Assembly (NCBI GenBank): GCA_016870275.1
Contig: VGBZ01000009.1
Location: forward strand, 1 to 64,000
Direction of reading: 5' to 3'
DNA length: 64,000 bases
Source: Actinomycetota bacterium
GTDB lineage: Bacteria > Actinomycetota > Acidimicrobiia > Acidimicrobiales > Microtrichaceae
A model generated the notes under the pieces. It made no database searches, had not been told where the DNA came from, and worked only from the letters and a program-made list of their open reading frames with translations. Of the stretch, positions 58,609 through 64,000 are shown one piece after another. The position numbers and the translations under genes are program-made. The number at the start of each line of letters is the position of its first letter. The stretch's first letter is position 1.

Positions 58609-59940
58609 ATGCCCGCCGGCCCCGAGGACCGAGGCACACCTCTGGGTGGTGCCCGTCGACCCCTGCCGGGGCCCGACGATCCGCTGCGCATCGCACTGCT
58701 CACTTATCGCGGAAAGCCACACGTGGGTGGACAGGGGGTGTACGTACGCCATCTGGCCAAGGCCCTCCACCGCAGCGGTCACCACGTCGAGGTGCTCTCA
58801 GGTCAGCCGTATCCACTCGTCGACGAGGGCATCCCGCTCATCGAGCTGCCGAGTCTCGACATCTACAACGACTACTTCCCCATGCGGATGCCCGGCATCT
58901 GGGAACTGCGGAACCGCTGGGACTGGCTCGAGGTCACGGCGTTCTCCTCCGGCACGTTCCCGGAGCCGCTGGCGTTCTCCATGCGTGCCTGGGATCACCT
59001 CCACCACCGGCTCGGCGACTTCGATCTGGTCCACGACAACCAGTGCATGGGCTACGGGCTCCTGCTCATGGAACGCGACGGCCTCCCGGTGCTGGGAACG
59101 ATCCACCATCCGATCACCGTCGATCGACAGCTCGAGATGGAGCACGCCGAATCGCCCCGCCAACGGTGGTCCAAGGCCCGCTGGTACGCCTTCACCAAGA
59201 TGCAGACCCGGGTCGCCCGGCGCCTCCGACGGGTGATCACCGTGTCGCAGTCCTCCTATGCCGACATCTGCCGGGATCACCTCGTCTCGCCGGACCGGCT
59301 GCACATCGTCCCGGTCGGCGTCGATCCCGATCTGTTCACACCCGACTCGTCGATTCGACGCGATCCGCACCAGATCATCTCGACGGCATCCTCCGACGTC
59401 GCCATGAAGGGTCAGCGATTCCTGCTCGAGGCGCTCGCCAAGCTCCGCACCGAGTTCCCCGAGTTGCGTCTGGTGATGGTCGGCCGCCTGAAGGAGGGAT
59501 CCGCCGCTCAGCGGACCATCGAGACCCTCGGACTCGCAGATGCGGTCGAATTCGTCTCCGGAGTCTCCGACGAGCGGATCGTCGAGCTCTACAACTCCTC
59601 GGCCGCGGCCATCGTGCCGTCGCTGTACGAGGGATTCTCGCTGCCAGCCATCGAGGCCATGAGTACCGGGTGCCCGCTGGTGGCCACCACCGGCGGCGCC
59701 ATCCCCGAGGTCGCCGGCGCTGACGGTGGGACCTGCTTCGCCGTCGAGCCCGGCGACGCCGATGCCCTGGCCGCCGGCATCCGGCGGGTGCTCGCCGACC
59801 CGGTGGCAGCCGAGCGCATCGGGGCCGCCGGACGCAAGCGGGTGGTCAACCGCTGGAGTTGGGCCCACACCGCACGGCGCACCGAGGAGCACTACCGGGC
59901 GCTCATCGACGAGGTCCGCTCCGAGCGGACGGCCGACTGA
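58609..59940 (+). CDS. Glycosyltransferase family 4 protein
   Basis: A 443-residue GT-B-fold retaining glycosyltransferase. The N-terminal domain opens with LRIALLTYRGKPHVGGQGVY and VRHLAKALHRSGHHVEVL; the donor site is in the C-terminal domain: VPVGVDPDLF, SDVAMKGQRFLLEAL, VMVGRLKEGS, and the EX7E-type motif PSLYEGFSLPAIEAM. It transfers a sugar from a nucleotide donor at the inner face of the membrane. Long insert around DIYNDYFPMRMPGIWEL is unusual and may bind the acceptor. The ATG at 58609 is preferred over a TTG three codons earlier. It is the first of a run of envelope genes. Confidence 0.88.
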   Translation: MPAGPEDRGTPLGGARRPLPGPDDPLRIALLTYRGKPHVGGQGVYVRHLAKALHRSGHHVEVLSGQPYPLVDEGIPLIELPSLDIYNDYFPMRMPGIWELRNRWDWLEVTAFSSGTFPEPLAFSMRAWDHLHHRLGDFDLVHDNQCMGYGLLLMERDGLPVLGTIHHPITVDRQLEMEHAESPRQRWSKARWYAFTKMQTRVARRLRRVITVSQSSYADICRDHLVSPDRLHIVPVGVDPDLFTPDSSIRRDPHQIISTASSDVAMKGQRFLLEALAKLRTEFPELRLVMVGRLKEGSAAQRTIETLGLADAVEFVSGVSDERIVELYNSSAAAIVPSLYEGFSLPAIEAMSTGCPLVATTGGAIPEVAGADGGTCFAVEPGDADALAAGIRRVLADPVAAERIGAAGRKRVVNRWSWAHTARRTEEHYRALIDEVRSERTAD

Positions 59941-59958
59941 GCCGGCCGAGACAGGGAA

Positions 59959-60732
59959 ATGCTGACCGTCGACTACGACCGACTCGGGCTCCGACCCGGC
60001 GACCGGGTCCTCGATCTGGGCGCCGGAGCCGGTCGCCACTCGTTCGAGACGTTCCGCCGGGGCGCGAGCGTCGTCGCCTTCGACTACGGCTACGACGAAC
60101 TCCCACCGGTCCGTGACCTGTTCTGGGCCATTGAGGACGCCGGTGAGGCTCCGGCCGACGCCTGGGCGGCGTGCGCCAACGGAGACGCCGTCAACCTGCC
60201 GTTTCCGGACGCCACCTTCGACCACGTGATCTGCTCGGAGGTCTTCGAACACATTCCCGACGACGTGGGCGCCATGGCTGAACTGGCCCGGATCCTGCGT
60301 CCCGGCGGGGTGCTGGCCGCCACCGTTCCGGCGTGGCTGCCGGAGAAGGTGTGCTGGGCGCTCTCGGCGGAGTACCACGCCCCGCTGGCAGCCGGCGGCC
60401 ACGTCCGGATCTACACCGAGTCGCTGCTGCGTCACCGTCTGAGCGAAGCCGGGCTGGTTCCCGAGGGATCGCACCGAGCCCATGCGCTGCACTCGCCGTA
60501 CTGGTGGCTCCGATGCGTGTTCGGCCCGACGAACGACCAGAATCCGCTCGTGCAGGCGTACCACAAGCTGCTCGTCTGGGACATCGCCCGAGCACCGGCG
60601 CTCACCCGCACGACCGAACGCCTGCTCAACCCGGTGCTCGGCAAGAGTATTGTGGTGTACGCCCGCAAGCCGGGGCGCGCCGCCTTGCGAACCGTCGAGT
60701 CCGCCAGAGCCGCAGAGGTGATCGGTGTCTGA
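59959..60732 (+). CDS. Class I SAM-dependent methyltransferase
   Basis: A 257-residue methyltransferase. Motif I is VLDLGAGAGRHSFETFRRG, then VVAFDYGYDEL, the acidic GDAVNLPFPDATFDHVICSE and EVFEHIPDDVGAMAELARIL. The C-terminal part (HALHSPYWWLRCVFG, AYHKLLVWDIARAP) is longer than in the simplest UbiE-type enzymes and may bind a lipid or glycan acceptor. It follows the GT4 gene by 18 bases and overlaps the next gene by eight bases, so all three are probably cotranslated. Confidence 0.87.
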   Translation: MLTVDYDRLGLRPGDRVLDLGAGAGRHSFETFRRGASVVAFDYGYDELPPVRDLFWAIEDAGEAPADAWAACANGDAVNLPFPDATFDHVICSEVFEHIPDDVGAMAELARILRPGGVLAATVPAWLPEKVCWALSAEYHAPLAAGGHVRIYTESLLRHRLSEAGLVPEGSHRAHALHSPYWWLRCVFGPTNDQNPLVQAYHKLLVWDIARAPALTRTTERLLNPVLGKSIVVYARKPGRAALRTVESARAAEVIGV

Positions 60733-61801
60733 GCGGTTCCTCTCGGATGTTCCCGGCATCGTCACTGCGGGAGAACTGGTGGCGACCGTCGACGCCGTGG
60801 CCGAGTGGCAGCTCGCCGACGGAATGATCCCGTGGTTCCCCGGCGGCCACGCCGATGTCTGGAACCACACCGAGGCACTCATGGCGCTGATGCTCGGGGG
60901 CCACCGACCAGAGGCCGAACTCGGCTTCGAGTGGCTGCTGTCCACCCAGCGGGACGACGGCGCCTGGCACCAGTACTACGTCGCCGACGGCATCGAGCAG
61001 GACAAGCTCGACGCCAACTGCTGCGCCTACGTGGCGGCGGGCGCCTGGTTCCACTGGCTCCTGTACCAGGACCGCGGGTTCCTCGAGTCGCTGTGGCCCA
61101 CCGTCGAGGCCGCCATCGATTTCGTACTCGACCTCCAGACCCCTCGGGGCGAGATCCTCTGGGCCCGGCACGCCGACGGTACGCCGTGGAGCTTCGCCCT
61201 GCTCACGGGTTCTTCATCGATCTGCCACAGCCTGAGGTGCGCCGTGGCACTCGCCGGCGTGCTCGGCCACGACCGGCCCGACTGGGAACTCTCTGCAGCG
61301 CAACTCGCCCGAGTCATCCACGACGAGCCCGAGGCGTTCGCTCCAAAGCACCGCTGGGCGATGGACTGGTACTACCCGGTGCTCGGTGGCGCTGTGGGCG
61401 GCGAGGAGGGTCGAGCCCGTCTGAGTGAACGTTTCGATGCCTTCGTGATGGAGAGCTGGGGTGTTCGCTGCGTCTCGGACCGCCCGTGGATCACCGCCGC
61501 TGAGACCTGCGAGTGCGCCATGGCCCACCTCGCCGTCGGTGAACGAGACCGAGCAGTCGAGCTGTTCAGCTGGTCACAGCGCCTCCGGACCGCTGAAGAC
61601 CGGTACTGGACTGGGATCGTGCTTCCTGACGAAGTCCACTTCCCCGGAGGCGAGCAGTCGACCTACACAGCATCGGCGATCATTCTGGCCGCCGATGCCA
61701 TCTCCGGCGGCTCCCCAGCGAGCGGGATCTTCGCCGACCACAGCCACTTCCCTCCCCTGATCGACACACACGCCGAGACCGACGCAGTCGAACCAACGTG
61801 A
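60725..61801 (+). CDS. Alpha/alpha-toroid (prenyltransferase/squalene-oxidase-like) protein
   Basis: A 358-residue helical protein with repeated hydrophobic helices of the terpenoid cyclase/prenyltransferase toroid type. Repeats with a QW-like ending are visible: WLLSTQRDDGAWHQYY, IDFVLDLQTPRGEILW, and HRWAMDWYYPVLGG later. The DxDD or DDxxD motifs of terpene cyclases are not seen, so a cyclase reaction is doubtful; glycoside-hydrolase-like or binding functions are possible. The GTG lies inside the end of the methyltransferase gene. In this run (GT4, methyltransferase, toroid protein) a shared envelope lipid or glycan substrate is inferred. Confidence 0.75.
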   Translation: MSERFLSDVPGIVTAGELVATVDAVAEWQLADGMIPWFPGGHADVWNHTEALMALMLGGHRPEAELGFEWLLSTQRDDGAWHQYYVADGIEQDKLDANCCAYVAAGAWFHWLLYQDRGFLESLWPTVEAAIDFVLDLQTPRGEILWARHADGTPWSFALLTGSSSICHSLRCAVALAGVLGHDRPDWELSAAQLARVIHDEPEAFAPKHRWAMDWYYPVLGGAVGGEEGRARLSERFDAFVMESWGVRCVSDRPWITAAETCECAMAHLAVGERDRAVELFSWSQRLRTAEDRYWTGIVLPDEVHFPGGEQSTYTASAIILAADAISGGSPASGIFADHSHFPPLIDTHAETDAVEPT

Positions 61802-61817
61802 GTCGTCGCGCCACACT

Positions 61818-62270
61818 GTGAGGGTGACGCTCTCAACAGGTCCCGCCACACGGTTGAGCGAATCCAGCCGCATCGCCGTGTTCGTGGTGGTCGCCTTCAC
61901 GCTGGCCACGTTCGTGTTCGCTAGCTCGGCGGCTGGTGCGCAGGACTCGCCGACAACCGTCCCTCCGCTCCGTCCGCCCACCACTCTGGCTGCCGATGCT
62001 CCGGGCCTGCAAGGCTCCGACTGCGGACCGGGGAACATCGTGCGTCCCGCCTACTGCGGTGAGGAACCCGAGTCCAAGGATGACCCGGGAGGTTGGCTCC
62101 AGGTCAGCCTGTTCTTCGTCGTGTGCATCGTCGTGCTCGGCATGGGCGGCTTCATCTGGTGGCGGTCCCGGGTCATCCGGAGGGAACGTCGGGCTGCTGG
62201 ACTCGACCCGGAGGACGTGGCTCGACGCCGTGGAGCAGGGCTGCGGCCGGGCGAGGCGCCGGAATCGTGA
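61818..62270 (+). CDS. Membrane protein with signal sequence and one C-terminal helix
   Basis: A 150-residue protein I do not recognise. It has an N-terminal hydrophobic segment (SRIAVFVVVAFTLATFVFA) with an SSAAGAQDS cleavage-like site, an external Pro/Thr-rich part containing DCGPG and PAYCGEEPES (two Cys that could pair), one transmembrane helix (LQVSLFFVVCIVVLGMGGFIWW) and a basic cytoplasmic tail (RRERRAAGLDPEDVARRRG). The GTG at 61818 is the first start; GTG 61824 is possible. It ends in a GTGA overlap with the damaged deacetylase gene, so the two were translationally coupled. Confidence 0.68.
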   Translation: MRVTLSTGPATRLSESSRIAVFVVVAFTLATFVFASSAAGAQDSPTTVPPLRPPTTLAADAPGLQGSDCGPGNIVRPAYCGEEPESKDDPGGWLQVSLFFVVCIVVLGMGGFIWWRSRVIRRERRAAGLDPEDVARRRGAGLRPGEAPES

Positions 62271-63102
62271 CGGACCCGGGTCGGCACCGCCTGCTGGGCC
62301 TGGCCGACGCTGGCGTCGTGGGTGCGGTCGCCGGGGAGACGGCGATGGGCGTGGCCGGAGCCGTCGGCGCCGACGACGGCGGCGACGCCGGGATCGCGAG
62401 CCGACAGGCCACGTGAACCGAGGACCGGCCGCTCGGTGTGCGGAGCGTCTGGTGGAGCGTGCCGACCCGAAATCCCCGCTACTCGTTGACCTTCGACGAC
62501 GGACCCGACCCGCTGTTCACCCCGAGGGTCCTGGACGCGCTCCGGGAGGCGGGGGCCCGGGCGACGTTCTTCATGATGGGGACCATGCTCGAGCGGCACC
62601 CCGATCTGGGCCGCCGGGTGGTCGACGAGGGCCACGAGGTCGGAAACCACACCTGGTCGCACGAGAACCTGGCGTTCCTTGACGAGGTGGACATCCGCTC
62701 CCAGCTGGAGCGGGCGCACGCGGCGAGCACCGACACTCTGGGTGTCACGCCGAGGTGGTTCCGTCCCCCCGGGGGGCCCTGCCGGGCGCAGCGCTGCGGA
62801 TCGCCGCCGAGCTCGGCTACGACATTGCGATCTGGTCGGTGTCACGGACGCTGCCCGAGGTCGGCACACCGGCGCGGATCACCCAGGAGCTGACCGGTCG
62901 GCTGGAACCCGGCGCGATCGTCGACCTGCACGACTCGATCGGCCGGGGCAACTTCATGCCGCCGTTCTCGGGCCTGCGCGACGAGCTGGCCGCCAAGCGG
63001 GAGGTCGAGGTCGTGGCGCTACCTGACGTGCTGTCGGCCGCGACCTCGGCGGGACTGGGATCGGTGACGCTCAGCGAGCTCGTGCGATCCCGCAACGACT
63101 GA
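62267..63102 (+). pseudogene. Polysaccharide deacetylase (NodB) gene with an in-frame stop and a frameshift
   Basis: Read from GTG 62267 the frame gives TDPGRHRLLGLADAG and a hydrophobic stretch, meets TGA at 62414-62416, then continues in the same frame with RSVWWSVPTRNPRYS and the NodB domain: LTFDDGPDP (motif 1) and HEVGNHTWSH (motif 2). At the C6G6 tract 62765-62776 one base is missing; adding one C gives RWFRPPRGALPG (motif 3) and joins the downstream frame with ELGYDIAIWSVSR and DLHDSIG (motif 4). With both lesions repaired it would be a complete deacetylase of about 277 residues anchored by an N-terminal helix. A shorter start at GTG 62438 avoids the stop but not the frameshift. The gene is a pseudogene, or the tract is misread. 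Confidence 0.8.
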
Positions 63103-63113
63103 GCGGCGACGGG

Positions 63114-63761
63114 TCAGGCGACACGACGCAGCACGCGCAGCGATCCGGTGGCGGACTCCTCCCGGAACCGCCCGGAGTCCAGCGCCGGGCGGTAGATCTG
63201 CTCGTACGGCGCCCGGCCGCCGTCCGCCGGGTCGATGAACACGTCGTGGATGGCGAGGATCCCCCCGGGCGCCACGTGCGGCGTCCAGAGCCGGTAGTCC
63301 TCTGCGGCCGGTTCCTCACCGTGGCCCCCATCGATGAACACGAGCGCACACGGGGTGGTCCAGAACCCCGCAACGGTCGGCGAGTCACCTACCACCGCCA
63401 CCACCGTGCCTTCCAGGCCGGCATCGAAGATGGTGCGTCGAAAGATCGGCAACGTGTCCATCCGGCCGACGGCCGGGTCGACGAGATCGGGTTCGTGCCA
63501 CTCCCAGCCCGGCTGATTCTCCTCTGAGCCCCGGTGGTGGTCGATGGCCACCAGCACCGTGCCGGAGGCCTGTGCCGCAGCACCCAGGTAGATGCTGGAC
63601 TTGCCGCAGTACGAGCCCACTTCGAGCAGCGGCGCCCGGGGAACCCGTTCGGCGGCCTGACACCCGGCATCGTGCAGGGCGAGACCCTCCTCGGGTGGCA
63701 TGAACCCCCTGGCGGCCCGGGCGTTGGCCAGCAGCTCAGGGGGCATCGGTCGGCCGGTCAC
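63114..63761 (-). CDS. Class I SAM-dependent methyltransferase (CmcI/Methyltransf_24-like)
   Basis: A 215-residue Rossmann-fold methyltransferase. Motif I is LLEVGSYCGKSSIYLGAAA, then VAIDHHRGSEENQ, FIDGGHGEEPAAEDY and GGILAIHDVFID, which is the signature of the TylF/CmcI-related group that methylates hydroxyls of sugars and other small acceptors. A second methyltransferase of a different subgroup is encoded at 59959. The GTG start follows the GtrA-type gene by 26 bases on the same strand, and the gene converges on the deacetylase with 11 bases between. Confidence 0.85.
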   Translation of the reverse strand: MTGRPMPPELLANARAARGFMPPEEGLALHDAGCQAAERVPRAPLLEVGSYCGKSSIYLGAAAQASGTVLVAIDHHRGSEENQPGWEWHEPDLVDPAVGRMDTLPIFRRTIFDAGLEGTVVAVVGDSPTVAGFWTTPCALVFIDGGHGEEPAAEDYRLWTPHVAPGGILAIHDVFIDPADGGRAPYEQIYRPALDSGRFREESATGSLRVLRRVA

Positions 63762-63787
63762 GACGGAGTGCGGGATCAGTCCGGCGA

Positions 63788-64000
63788 TCAGACCGGTAGA
63801 TCACCGTGCATCATCTCGAGATCATCCTCGCCGGGTTCCTCACCGTGATGCGTGATCTTGAACAGCCATCGGTCGAGGATCAGATACCGGCCGAGCCACA
63901 CGATCCCGAAGCCCGCCATCTGGGCGAAGAACACCGCCACCTTCTCGATCCAGCCGTCGCTCTTGATCATCGCGTCGACGACGAAGGTCAGGGCCGTTGC
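63788..64000 (-). CDS. GtrA-like membrane domain, C-terminal part (5' end outside window)
   Basis: The open frame enters from the right edge and runs to a stop at 63788, showing 70 residues. VAVFFAQMAGFGIVWLGRYL is a transmembrane helix and is followed by ILDRWLFKITHHGEEPGEDD, a pattern typical of GtrA-like domains, often fused to the C terminus of GT2 dolichyl/polyprenyl-phosphate sugar transferases. It would belong to polyprenyl-linked sugar transfer across the membrane. The start and any glycosyltransferase domain lie beyond 64000. The ATG at 63970 is internal, because the upstream codons (ATALTFVVDA) continue the helix. Confidence 0.75.
   Translation of the reverse strand, partial: ATALTFVVDAMIKSDGWIEKVAVFFAQMAGFGIVWLGRYLILDRWLFKITHHGEEPGEDDLEMMHGDLPV

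Noticed and set aside
58798-60945. Reverse-strand open frame of 715 codons across the GT4, methyltransferase and toroid genes
   Set aside because: It has no family motif and is rich in Arg, Gly and Val-Asp repeats, the usual shadow of GC-rich forward genes whose motifs are intact.
60725-61801. Terpene cyclase for hopanoid-like lipids
   Set aside because: The toroid repeats are present, but the DxDD acid motif and full QW repeats are not; the length is about half that of squalene-hopene cyclase.
62755-63102. Separate gene starting at 62755
   Set aside because: Its sequence is the second half of the NodB domain interrupted by the C6G6 frameshift; NodB motifs 3 and 4 need the upstream half.
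1-64000. tRNA, rRNA, CRISPR array, IS element or phage genes
   Set aside because: Intergenic gaps are too short for most of these, and I saw no cloverleaf, spaced direct repeats, transposase motif or terminal inverted repeats.

Overview
This is a dense, GC-rich (about two thirds G+C by eye) bacterial chromosome segment with about 57 genes, very short intergenic gaps and many 4-base stop/start overlaps. Gene content points to Actinomycetota, most likely the class Acidimicrobiia: F420-type luciferase-like oxidoreductases, a mycofactocin-type SDR, actinobacterial Lhr and HelD helicases, PhoH2, paired acyl-CoA dehydrogenases and an actinobacterial-style haem cluster. That placement is inferred from gene families; no rRNA or ribosomal protein gene is present to confirm it. 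I see no tRNA, CRISPR array, insertion sequence or prophage. No gene-free stretch exceeds about 210 bases (29929-30138 is the longest).

Layout. 1-8400: end of an HNH/DUF222 endonuclease, then catabolic genes (SsuD-like LLM monooxygenase, aldo/keto reductase, Gfo/Idh dehydrogenase, amidohydrolase, type I sulfatase, APH-like kinase) and a duplicated-domain MgtE transporter. 8400-18600: PhoH2 (reverse), then a forward acyl-CoA catabolic run (two acyl-CoA dehydrogenases, alkylsulfatase-like MBL protein, decayed corA, SDR, small protein, enoyl-CoA hydratase, F420-type LLM) ending against an amidase. 18600-24120: a second type II topoisomerase pair (ParC/GyrA-like and ParE/GyrB-like) flanking an antisense EamA transporter. 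24200-29500: two tandem membrane acyltransferases, a GT-C-like membrane protein and an LhgO-type oxidoreductase. 29600-41550: phasin-like protein, 1-Cys peroxiredoxin, a 1156-residue cyclase/ATPase/TPR regulator, a second GT-C-like paralogue, GT2, a MacB/FtsX-type ABC exporter, and small proteins.

41550-51600: thioredoxin-like lipoprotein, Nei-type glycosylase, mycofactocin-type SDR, Lhr, and a DtxR-family regulator whose 3' end overlaps the 3' end of helD by 90 bases. 51600-57000: hemE-hemH-hemY, convergent with a copper/cytochrome-oxidase assembly operon (cytochrome c, SCO1, PCu(A)C, cupredoxin-like lipoprotein). 57000-64000: an Lnt homologue, then an envelope glycan/lipid gene group (GT4, methyltransferase, toroid-fold protein, membrane protein, damaged polysaccharide deacetylase; on the other strand a second methyltransferase and a truncated GtrA-type protein).

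Two cross-cutting signals stand out. First, about a dozen genes have a TANNNT-type -10 hexamer exactly 6 nt before the start codon and no Shine-Dalgarno, which is the signature of leaderless transcription; it also fixes several start codons. Second, two genes are visibly broken: corA (internal deletion, frameshift, two in-frame stops) and the polysaccharide deacetylase (in-frame stop, and a one-base deficit in a C6G6 tract).
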